Below, piece after piece: positions 42,566 through 50,482 of a DNA stretch of 64,000 nucleotides; positions within the stretch are counted from its first letter, which is position 1, and each line of letters starts with the position of its first letter. The position numbers and the translations under genes were made by a program. The DNA is from 13-2-20CM-66-19 sp036273735. Its GTDB lineage: Bacteria; Pseudomonadota; Gammaproteobacteria; Steroidobacterales; Steroidobacteraceae. Location: the NCBI GenBank assembly GCA_036273735.1, contig DASUHA010000014.1, positions 1 to 64,000 on the forward strand, given 5' to 3'. The notes under the pieces are model-generated. The model did not search any database and was not told the origin of the DNA. It saw nothing but the letters and a program-made list of their open reading frames with translations.

Positions 42566-44224
42566 TCACCATAGCTGCCACTCGCCTGCCGCGAGCACCC
42601 AGACCGCGATCAGCAGGTTGCTGGTGGCGTGCGCCGCCACGGCCTCACCCATGCGGCCCGTGCGCATCAGCACCAGGCCGTAGGCAACACCCGCGGCAAT
42701 TCCCGGAAGCCAGAGCGGGCCATGCAACACGCCGAACGCGACCGCCGTCACGAGCAGAGAGACCCAGCCCACCGAGCCGAACGCCACTGACTCGAAATCC
42801 TCGGCCCGCAGGCGCCGCATCAGGTAGCCGCGGTAGGCCAGCTCCTCCGCGACAGGCACCAGGAGGACAGCGGTGAAGCTCCGGGAAGCGATCCAGAGAT
42901 CGCGTGCCGAGGGCGCCATGGCAGCGAGCGGCGCCGGCATTCCGTGCGAGGTCAGAATGAGGCGTGAAGCGCCGAGCCAGAAAGCGAACACTGCCGCCCC
43001 CACGCCGATCCCGCGCCATCCGAACCGCCAGTCGAGCCGGGTAAGCGGTCGCCATCCGAGGGCGAGAGCGGCCGCGACGGCGACGAGCCGCAGCGCGTAC
43101 CAGGTCTCGAAGCCGCCCGAGCTCGCGCGCGAGATCATGCCGGCGGCCAGAATGGCGAGCAAGGGCAGAAGATAGGCCGCCGTTGAGTTGGTTGTCAGGA
43201 TACGATCTTTACGCGGCAGGGTCCGACTGAGCCAGTGGCTGCGGCGACTGGCGAAGGCGACCGCGCAGGCCGCGCAGTTGAAGGCGATCCAACCGGCCTG
43301 GGAGTGAAAGCCGTAGATGGCGATGTCGGGATGGCCCGCATCGCCGATCAGCACCAGCGCCGCGATGCGCACGACGTTGAGCGCAAAGATGAGCAGTACG
43401 CCGGCCGGAATCAGCAGCAGTGCGCGTGGAAAGCGGTATTCGGCGCGGAAGTAGAGGAGCCAGGCCGAGCAGAAGGCGAGCATCAGTCCCACGCCCTCGA
43501 GACCGGAGCAGATCCTGGATACTTCGACTGCAAAATGCGGGGTGCGAAGGACGCGCGCGGCGGCATCGGCTTGCAGCCTGGGGAGCACAGGGGCGAGAAC
43601 GTCGCGGACCAGATCGAAGGTCAGCTGCGCTGTCGGTGCCCACAGCGCCTGGCTCCAGAGAATTGCACCGGTGCCCGCCACGGCGGCAAACGCCGCATAT
43701 GCCCAGCGCAGGCCTACGGCTCGCGCCGCGCGCTGCCACAGCAGCCAGGGCGCGAGCGCCAGCAGGAGCGCGACGGTGCCTGCCGCGCTGAGCAGCACGG
43801 CCGCCGAGCCCAGCAGCGCGAAGGGGAGGTGCAGGCCATGATCGCGATAAAGGTTGTCGATCGCGGCGGCCACTGCAGCCATCAGCACGCCATGCAAAAT
43901 GAGCCAGGCAGGCCGCAGCGGCGCCTCGCGCCCCTGGGCATTGACCTCGAGCAGCGCGGGATCCGGACGAACGTACAGAAGTAAGGCGAGCGCCACGGCG
44001 AAGGTCACCGCAAAGCGAAGCCCGAAGTGCTGTGCCAGCCTGAGGAGCACGGCAGGCCCGGCTGCTGCATCGGCGAGCCGGAAATCGACCAGCAGGTTGA
44101 GGGCCGATTTCTCCGCAAACAGCACGGCAGTGAGCACGCCCACGCGGATCGCGAGCGTGAGCCGACAGGCGAGCCGCCCTCGGTGGGGTCGGGGGACCGG
44201 CTGAATACACTCGACTCCGCTCAC
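42566..44224 (-). CDS. Exosortase-CPBP (CAAX-like) protease fusion, XrtE type
   Basis: A 552-residue polytopic membrane protein. The N-terminal half is an exosortase: catalytic Cys239 in VSRICSGLEGVG, Arg286 in NVVRIAALVLIG and His307 in GFHSQAGW, in the order of the archaeosortase/exosortase superfamily. The C-terminal half is a CPBP/Rce1-like intramembrane protease: Glu460-Glu461 with Arg465 (EELAYRG), His501 (VLHGP) and His532-Asn536 (AHATSN). This fusion is known as exosortase E/protease of the VPEID-CTERM system. It should cut and transfer proteins with a C-terminal sorting signal at the inner membrane; no protein with such a tail is seen here. Translation may start at the GTG used or slightly downstream. 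Confidence 0.85.
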   Translation of the reverse strand: MSGVECIQPVPRPHRGRLACRLTLAIRVGVLTAVLFAEKSALNLLVDFRLADAAAGPAVLLRLAQHFGLRFAVTFAVALALLLYVRPDPALLEVNAQGREAPLRPAWLILHGVLMAAVAAAIDNLYRDHGLHLPFALLGSAAVLLSAAGTVALLLALAPWLLWQRAARAVGLRWAYAAFAAVAGTGAILWSQALWAPTAQLTFDLVRDVLAPVLPRLQADAAARVLRTPHFAVEVSRICSGLEGVGLMLAFCSAWLLYFRAEYRFPRALLLIPAGVLLIFALNVVRIAALVLIGDAGHPDIAIYGFHSQAGWIAFNCAACAVAFASRRSHWLSRTLPRKDRILTTNSTAAYLLPLLAILAAGMISRASSGGFETWYALRLVAVAAALALGWRPLTRLDWRFGWRGIGVGAAVFAFWLGASRLILTSHGMPAPLAAMAPSARDLWIASRSFTAVLLVPVAEELAYRGYLMRRLRAEDFESVAFGSVGWVSLLVTAVAFGVLHGPLWLPGIAAGVAYGLVLMRTGRMGEAVAAHATSNLLIAVWVLAAGEWQLW

Positions 44225-44310
44225 GGTCCGCAGTCTATCCCGACCGGCGCCGCCCAGGGCCTATGCACCCTCGAGTTGTGTGACTTGCGGCACGCCATCC
44301 GGCGGCAAAG

Positions 44311-44332
44311 CCTTTACACTGGACTGTAAAGG
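44311..44332. promoter_or_regulatory. Perfect 8-bp inverted repeat between xrtE and prsR
   Basis: CCTTTACA and TGTAAAGG flank CTGGAC. It sits 33 bases before the prsR start and 87 bases from the exosortase start in a divergent intergenic region, so a dimeric regulator site is likely. TTTACA also resembles a -35 box. The regulator is unknown. Confidence 0.5.
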
Positions 44333-44364
44333 GGGGCGACGCACCCTCATCGCATCGGGGTCCC

Positions 44365-45810
44365 ATGGCCGCTGAGATTCTGCATCGGAAGCTGCTCATC
44401 CTGGAGAACGACCGAGCCCTGCGCCGCGAGCTCGAGGGGATGTTCTCGGACCTCGAAGTTTTCTCCGGCGAGACCTCCGAGCAGGCGCTCGCGCTGGTGC
44501 GCCGCATGGAGCCTGAGGTCGTGCTGTTCGACCTCGGCGCCGCCCGCCAGCCGAACGTGGCCTCGCAGAGTCTGGATCTTCTGCGGCAGATCCTGCAGCT
44601 CTCGCCCGATACCAAGATCATCGCCATGACCGAGCACGATGCGCGGGAGCTCGCGGTCGCCGCGGTCGGCCTGGGCGCTATCGACTTCTACTACAAGCCT
44701 CTCGATGCCGGCGTGCTCTCGATCGTGGTGCGGCGTGCGTTTCGCATCCGCGAGCTGGAGGAAGAGAACCGGCGCCTGCGCGAGCGCACGGGCTCGATGG
44801 CCCTCGAGGGCATCATCGGCGTCAGCGATGCGATGCGCAGCGTCTGCCGCGCGGTCGAGAAGGTCGCCCCGAGCGGTGCCACCGTGCTCATACTCGGTGA
44901 CAGCGGCACCGGCAAGGAGCTGATCGCGCGCTCCGTGCACCGACTCTCGGGCCGTTCCCACAAGCCGTTCATGCCGATCAACTGCGCAGCCATTCCCGAC
45001 ACGCTGCTCGAGAGTGAGCTGTTCGGCTATGAGAAGGGCGCGTTCACGGGAGCGGCCAAGCGCACGGCCGGCAAGCTCGAGGCGGCCGACGGCGGCACGG
45101 TGTTTCTGGATGAGATCGGGGAGATGCCGGCGTCCCTGCAGGCGAAACTGCTGCGGATGCTGCAGGAGCGCACCGTCGAGCGTATCGGCGGCCGCGCGCC
45201 GATTCCGCTCGACCTGCGCTTCGTCTGCGCCACCAACCGCAAGCTCGAGACGCTGACCGGCAGCGGCGGCTTTCGCGAGGATCTCTACTACCGGATCAGC
45301 GAAGTCACCATCCAGATGCCGCCGCTGCGCGACCGCCAGGGGGATAGCCTCCTCATCGCGCAAGTGCTGCTGCAGCAGATGTCGGAGCGCTTCGGCAAGC
45401 CGACGCGCGGCCTCGCGCCCGATGCCATCCGTGCGATCCAGGCGTATCCGTGGCCGGGCAACGTGCGCGAGCTCGAGAACCGCATCAAGGGCGCGGTCAT
45501 CATGGCGGAGGGCGCCGTCGTCACGGCCGTCGACCTCGGCCTGAAGGATCCCGGCGAGGACCCCGAGTACCTCAACCTCAGAGTCGCGCGCCAGCGCGCC
45601 GAGGTGCAGGCGGCGCGGCAGGCGCTCGCGGTCGCCCGAGGCAATCTTTCGCGGGCCGCGGAGCTTCTGGGCGTCACCCGCCCGACGCTCTACGACCTCA
45701 TCGAGCGTCACCACATCGACGCCTCGTCGTTCGGGCGCAATGGCTCCTCAGCGGTGGAATCCGACGCTTCTGAGACGCTCGCGTCCGAGCAGCGTCTCCA
45801 ATCGAAGTAG
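44365..45810 (+). CDS. prsR: Sigma-54-dependent response regulator, PrsR-like
   Basis: A 481-residue NtrC-type regulator. The receiver domain begins KLLILENDRALRRELEGM, with phosphoacceptor Asp56 (VVLFDLGAA) and Lys111. The AAA+ domain has Walker A GDSGTGKE at 178-185, the sigma-54-contacting GAFTGA at 225-230 and Walker B GGTVFLDE at 243-250. The C-terminal helix-turn-helix reads RGNLSRAAELLGVTRPTLYDLIERH. It resembles the PEP-CTERM-system response regulators (TIGR02915). No partner histidine kinase is in the window. Probable targets are the sigma-54 promoters at 24264, 30003 and 56140. Confidence 0.88.
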   Translation: MAAEILHRKLLILENDRALRRELEGMFSDLEVFSGETSEQALALVRRMEPEVVLFDLGAARQPNVASQSLDLLRQILQLSPDTKIIAMTEHDARELAVAAVGLGAIDFYYKPLDAGVLSIVVRRAFRIRELEEENRRLRERTGSMALEGIIGVSDAMRSVCRAVEKVAPSGATVLILGDSGTGKELIARSVHRLSGRSHKPFMPINCAAIPDTLLESELFGYEKGAFTGAAKRTAGKLEAADGGTVFLDEIGEMPASLQAKLLRMLQERTVERIGGRAPIPLDLRFVCATNRKLETLTGSGGFREDLYYRISEVTIQMPPLRDRQGDSLLIAQVLLQQMSERFGKPTRGLAPDAIRAIQAYPWPGNVRELENRIKGAVIMAEGAVVTAVDLGLKDPGEDPEYLNLRVARQRAEVQAARQALAVARGNLSRAAELLGVTRPTLYDLIERHHIDASSFGRNGSSAVESDASETLASEQRLQSK

Positions 45811-45858
45811 ATGACCACGAGGTCGTTGCAATCCACTGACATATCTTGAGAAATTTCG

Positions 45859-45883
45859 CCCCACTGCCTGAACGGCGGTGGGG
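45859..45883. repeat. 10-bp stem-loop upstream of the efflux operon
   Basis: CCCCACTGCC and GGCGGTGGGG (one T-G pair) flank TGAAC. It is 49 bases after the prsR stop and 64 before the membrane fusion protein start. No T-run follows; it may be a terminator for prsR or an operator of the efflux operon. Confidence 0.45.
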
Positions 45884-45946
45884 AGATAGATGGTAGTCTG
45901 CGCGCCGGAACACGAGCTGCCACCCGCGGTCAAAGGTCCGACCCCA

Positions 45947-47329
45947 ATGACTCCCGACGCCATCGAACATCACACTCTCGACCGCGAGTCGGCCGTCGCG
46001 GATCTGGCCCAACAGTCGGCGCAGGTCGCCCGCCGCCGCCGCCTCATGTGGATCGCCGGCCTCGCTGTCCTCATTGCGATCGTCATCTGGGTCATCCATC
46101 ACCGGCTCGCCTCGCAGGCAGACCAGCCGTCTTTCGCCGCGATGATGGGCCCGCTACCCGTGAGTGTCGACAAAGTGTCGACGACCGACGTCCCCGTCGT
46201 GATCGATGCGCTTGGCACGGTAACGCCGCTTGCGACGGTGACCGTACGCCCTCAGGTGACCGGCCCGATCGTCAAGATTGCCTTCACCGAGGGGCAGCAC
46301 ATCGAGAAGGGCGGCATGCTGGCGCAGATCGACCCCCGGCCCTATCAGGCGGCGCTCGATCAGGCTGTCGGCCAGCTCGGCCGCGATCAGGCGATGCTCG
46401 CGGGCGCCCGCACGGACCTGGTGCGCTACAAGAAGCTCCTTGCACAGAACTCGGTGGCGGAGCAGACCTATTCCGATGAGCTGGCAACCGTCCGTCAGGA
46501 CGAGGCGGCGATCGAGGCTGACAAGGCTGCAATCGAAACGGCCCGACTCAACTTGAGCTACTGCCGCATCACCTCGCCCGTGGCGGGACTCGTCGGGCTG
46601 CGCCAGGTGGACCTCGGGAATCTCGTGCAAGCCAACCAGACGACGGCCATCGCCACGGTGACGCAGATGCAGCCGATGTCGGTGCTCTTCACGGTGCCGG
46701 AGAATGACTTGAGCCAGGTCTTCCAGCGCGTGAGCGGGGGCCGGAAGCTCGCGGTCCAGGCGTACGACCGCAACATGAAGCACCTCATCGCCACCGGCTC
46801 GCTCTCCAGCATCGACAACCAGATCAACACCAGCACCGGAACGCTGCAGCTGCGGGCACTGTTCGACAATGCCCACGCGGAGCTCTTTCCGAACGAGTTC
46901 GTCAATGTGAAGCTGGTGCTCGATACGCTGCAGAATCAGATCGTCGTGCCGGGTGCGGCGGTGCAGAATGGACCGTCGAGCAACTTCGTCTACATCGTCA
47001 ATCCCGATCACACGGTGACCATGCGCACGGTCGTGACGGGCCCGACCGACGGTAACAACATCGCCATCACCAAGGGTCTGTCGGCCGGGGAGACCGTGGT
47101 GACGGACGGGGCCGATCAACTCCGTGACGGCGCGAAGGTGCTGCTGCCGGGCGAGAAGCCGGCCGGCTTCGCCGGCGGGGCATCCGGAGGATCCAACAGC
47201 GCCCGCTGCGCGCGCATCGCGACCTACATGAAGGGCGCGACCGGCTCCAAGGCCACGCGCCTCGCCAAGATGTCTGCACGCCTGGGTTGCAGCGGCGGGC
47301 CAGCGGGCACGAAAGCCCCGGCGACATGA
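45947..47329 (+). CDS. RND efflux periplasmic adaptor (membrane fusion protein, MdtA-like)
   Basis: A 460-residue protein from the ATG giving MTPDAIEHHT (an ATG 57 bases earlier is possible). One N-terminal membrane anchor (about 32-52) is followed by the biotinyl-lipoyl-like half-motifs (VTVRPQVTGPIVKIAFTEGQHIEKGGMLAQIDPRPYQ), a coiled-coil hairpin (about 125-190), and the beta-barrel and membrane-proximal domains. The C-terminal 50 residues, Gly/Ser/Lys-rich with two cysteines, are unusual. It links the two RND pumps and the outer-membrane factor, and overlaps the next gene by 4 bases. Confidence 0.92.
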   Translation: MTPDAIEHHTLDRESAVADLAQQSAQVARRRRLMWIAGLAVLIAIVIWVIHHRLASQADQPSFAAMMGPLPVSVDKVSTTDVPVVIDALGTVTPLATVTVRPQVTGPIVKIAFTEGQHIEKGGMLAQIDPRPYQAALDQAVGQLGRDQAMLAGARTDLVRYKKLLAQNSVAEQTYSDELATVRQDEAAIEADKAAIETARLNLSYCRITSPVAGLVGLRQVDLGNLVQANQTTAIATVTQMQPMSVLFTVPENDLSQVFQRVSGGRKLAVQAYDRNMKHLIATGSLSSIDNQINTSTGTLQLRALFDNAHAELFPNEFVNVKLVLDTLQNQIVVPGAAVQNGPSSNFVYIVNPDHTVTMRTVVTGPTDGNNIAITKGLSAGETVVTDGADQLRDGAKVLLPGEKPAGFAGGASGGSNSARCARIATYMKGATGSKATRLAKMSARLGCSGGPAGTKAPAT

Positions 47330-50300
47330 ACCCGTCCCGGCCTTATATCCTGAGGCCGGTCGCCACCTCCCTCCTGATGGTGGCCATCGTCATCCTCGGG
47401 GCGATCGGCTATCTGCTGCTGCCGGTCTCGACGTTACCGGAGGTCGACTATCCGACCATCGAGGTGACGACCTTCCTTCCGGGCGCGAGTCCGGACGTGA
47501 TGGCCTCGACCGTGACCGGCCCGCTCGAGCGGGAGTTCGGCCAAATGCCGGGCCTGAGCGAGATGTCCTCGAGCAGCTCGGCCGGGGCTTCCATCGTCAC
47601 GCTGCAGTTCGACCTGAACCTCAGCCTGGATGTGGCCGAGGCCGAGGTGCAGGCGGCGATCAGCGCCTCGCAGAGCCTGCTGCCCCAGAGCCTGCCGGCA
47701 CCGCCCATCTACGCGAAGGTGAACCCGGCGGATGCTCCCGTCCTGGCCCTCGCGGTCACCTCGAGCACCATGCCCACACCGAAGGTCGAGGATCTCGCCG
47801 ATACGCGCATCGCGGAGAAGATCTCCCAGGTGACTGGCGTCGGCCTCGTGAGCCTCAACGGTGCGCCGCGGCCTGCGGTGCGGGTGCTCGCCAATCTGCA
47901 GCAGCTCGCCGCCTATGGACTCAACCTCGATGACCTGCGCACCACCATCGCCAATTCCAACACCGATGCGCCCAAGGGAAACTTCGACGGCACCGCGCAC
48001 TCGTACACCATCGACGCCAACGACCAGATCCAGAGCCCGGCCGAATACGCCAACCTCGTGGTCGCATACAAGAACGGCGCGCCGGTGTACCTCAAGAGCG
48101 TCGCCCAGGTGGTCGAGAGCGCAGAGAACACCCAGCTCGCGAGCTGGGTGAACGACGTCCCCGCGGTGCTCGTCAACGTGCAGCGGCAACCGGGCGCGAA
48201 CGTCATCCAGGTGGTCGATCGCGTGCAGGCGCTGCTGCCGGAGCTGCGCGCGTCGCTCCCATCCAACGTCAGTCTTTCCGTGGTGACGGACCGCACCAAC
48301 ACCATCCGTGCATCGGTGAACGACGTGCAGTTCGAGCTCTCGCTTGCCGTGGCGCTGGTCGTGATGGTGATCTTTCTCTTCCTGCGCAGCGTCCCGGCGA
48401 CGATCATTCCCAGCCTGTCGGTGCCGGTATCCCTCATCGGCACCTTCGCCGTGATGTACCTCGCGGGCTTCAGTCTGGACAACCTGTCGCTGATGGCGCT
48501 CACCATCGCCTCGGGATTCGTCGTCGATGATGCAATCGTCATGATCGAGAACATCTCGCGCCACATCGAGAAGGGCGAGAAGCCGCTCGCGGCGGCGCTC
48601 AAGGGCTCCGGTGAGATCGCCTTCACCATCGTCTCGCTCACCATCTCGCTCATCGCCGTGCTGATTCCTCTCCTTTTCATGCGCGAGGTGGTGGGCAGGC
48701 TGTTTCGCGAGTTCGCGATCACGCTCGCCATCTCCATCCTCATTTCCGCAGTCGTCTCGCTGACGCTGGTGCCGATGCTGTGTGCGAAGATGCTGCGCAC
48801 GCACGAGGAGACGGCGCGCTCCCAGGGAAGCTTTGCGCGCCGCGCCGAGGAAGGGTTCAACCGTCTGATCCAGCGCTATGGGCGCGCGCTGGAACTGACA
48901 CTGGAGCATCAGACCCTGGTGCTGTGGGTTGCAGTCGGGACGCTGGTGCTGACGGTCCTCCTGTACGTCCTGATCCCGAAGGGGTTCTTCCCGCTGCAGG
49001 ATGCCGGCCTGCTGCAGGCCACGACGCAGGCGCCGCCTGCGATTTCCTTCAGCGAAATGACCCGCCGCCAGCAGGCGCTGGCCGGAGTCATCCGCAAGGA
49101 TCCCGATGTCGAGAGCCTGACGTCCTATGTAGGAGTGGATGGCACAAATGCCACGCTCAACGACGGGCGCATGCTGATCAACCTGAGACCCAAGGAGGAT
49201 CGCAGCGACAGCATCGAGACCGTCATGCAGCGTTTACGGCAGGAGGCGAGGCAGGTCCCCGGCATCGCGCTCGCGCTGCAGCCGGTGCAGGACCTGACCA
49301 TCAGCTCCATCCAGGGCAGCGCCCAGTACCAGTTCATCCTCGGTGCCGCCAGCCGCTCCATTCTGGATCCGTGGGTTCCCAAGCTGCTCGCTGCCCTGCA
49401 GCGCTCGGCGTCGCTGGCGCACGTGTCGACGACCTTTCTCGACCAGGGATTGACGGCGCAGGTCGATGTGGATCACAGCACCGCCGCGCGCTTTGGCATC
49501 ACCGACGCGACGATAGACAACGCACTCTACGATGCCTTCGGTCAACGGATCATCTCGACGATCTATACCCAGTCGAATGACTACCGCGTGATCCTCACTG
49601 CCGATCCCACCCTCAACGACACGGTCAACTCCCTCAACTACATCTATCTGCCGTCAGCCGGGGGCGGCCAGGTACCCCTGGGGTCGATCGCGCACGTCGG
49701 TGTCCGCCAGGCGCCGCTCTCGATCCAGCACCTCGGCCAGTTCCCGGCGGCGGTGTTCTCCTTCGATACGGCGCCGGGGGCCTCGCTCGGCGCGGCGGTG
49801 GCGGCCATCCGGCAGACGGAGAAGGACATCGGGCTGCCGGTGAGTATCAGTACCACCTTCGAGGGCGAGGCGCTCGCCTTCGAGTCCTCGCTCACGAGCG
49901 AGGTGCTGCTGCTGCTGGCCGCGATCGCGACCGTGTACATCGTGTTGGGCGTGCTCTACGAGAGCTACATCCACCCGCTCACGATTCTCTCGACGCTGCC
50001 GTCGGCGGGCATTGGCGCGTTGCTCGCCCTGATGCTCGCGGGACAGAGCCTCAACATCATCTCCATCATCGGCATCGTCCTGCTCATCGGCATCGTCAAG
50101 AAGAACGCGATCATGATGATCGACTTCGCGCTCACGGCCGAGCGCGAGGGCGGCCAGGCGCCGCGGCAGGCGATCTACGAGGCCTCGCTGCTGCGCTTCC
50201 GGCCGATCCTGATGACCACCGTGGCGGCGCTCTTTGCGGCGCTGCCGCTGGTGCTGGGTACCGGCACGGGCTCGGAGCTGCGCTCGCCGCTCGGCCTCTC

Positions 50301-50469
50301 CATCATCGGAGGGCTCCTCGTCAGCCAGCTCCTGACACTCTTCACGACGCCCGTGATCTATCTCTTCTTCGACAGGCTGTCGAAGCGCGTCAAGGCTTGG
50401 GCCGGTGTCAGGTCGGCTGGCGGCGATGAGCATCCGCGACTGCCGCCGCAGGCGGCGGGCTCGCGGTGA
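47326..50469 (+). CDS. RND efflux inner-membrane transporter 1 (MdtB-like)
   Basis: A 1047-residue protein of normal HAE1 RND length. The start MNPSRPYILRPVATSLLM is the ATG overlapping the adaptor stop. Typical features are PVSTLPEVDYPTIEV, the TM4 aspartate pair in GFVVDDAIVMIENI, FMREVVGRLFREFAITLA, and IGIVKKNAIMMIDFAL in the second half. Proton-driven drug or lipid export across both membranes is expected. It works together with the second transporter, as in MdtABC, where two different RND subunits form the trimer. Confidence 0.93.
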   Translation: MNPSRPYILRPVATSLLMVAIVILGAIGYLLLPVSTLPEVDYPTIEVTTFLPGASPDVMASTVTGPLEREFGQMPGLSEMSSSSSAGASIVTLQFDLNLSLDVAEAEVQAAISASQSLLPQSLPAPPIYAKVNPADAPVLALAVTSSTMPTPKVEDLADTRIAEKISQVTGVGLVSLNGAPRPAVRVLANLQQLAAYGLNLDDLRTTIANSNTDAPKGNFDGTAHSYTIDANDQIQSPAEYANLVVAYKNGAPVYLKSVAQVVESAENTQLASWVNDVPAVLVNVQRQPGANVIQVVDRVQALLPELRASLPSNVSLSVVTDRTNTIRASVNDVQFELSLAVALVVMVIFLFLRSVPATIIPSLSVPVSLIGTFAVMYLAGFSLDNLSLMALTIASGFVVDDAIVMIENISRHIEKGEKPLAAALKGSGEIAFTIVSLTISLIAVLIPLLFMREVVGRLFREFAITLAISILISAVVSLTLVPMLCAKMLRTHEETARSQGSFARRAEEGFNRLIQRYGRALELTLEHQTLVLWVAVGTLVLTVLLYVLIPKGFFPLQDAGLLQATTQAPPAISFSEMTRRQQALAGVIRKDPDVESLTSYVGVDGTNATLNDGRMLINLRPKEDRSDSIETVMQRLRQEARQVPGIALALQPVQDLTISSIQGSAQYQFILGAASRSILDPWVPKLLAALQRSASLAHVSTTFLDQGLTAQVDVDHSTAARFGITDATIDNALYDAFGQRIISTIYTQSNDYRVILTADPTLNDTVNSLNYIYLPSAGGGQVPLGSIAHVGVRQAPLSIQHLGQFPAAVFSFDTAPGASLGAAVAAIRQTEKDIGLPVSISTTFEGEALAFESSLTSEVLLLLAAIATVYIVLGVLYESYIHPLTILSTLPSAGIGALLALMLAGQSLNIISIIGIVLLIGIVKKNAIMMIDFALTAEREGGQAPRQAIYEASLLRFRPILMTTVAALFAALPLVLGTGTGSELRSPLGLSIIGGLLVSQLLTLFTTPVIYLFFDRLSKRVKAWAGVRSAGGDEHPRLPPQAAGSR

Positions 50470-50482
50470 ATCCCGGGCGGAC

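Noticed and set aside
42566..44224. Assignment as exosortase A (XrtA)
   Set aside because: The fused CPBP protease half with EExxxR, His and HxxxN motifs is characteristic of the E-type fusion, not of XrtA.
47434..48909. Leftward open frame of 491 codons opposite the first RND transporter
   Set aside because: Same reason: antisense, repetitive His/Arg/Asp composition, no recognisable domain.
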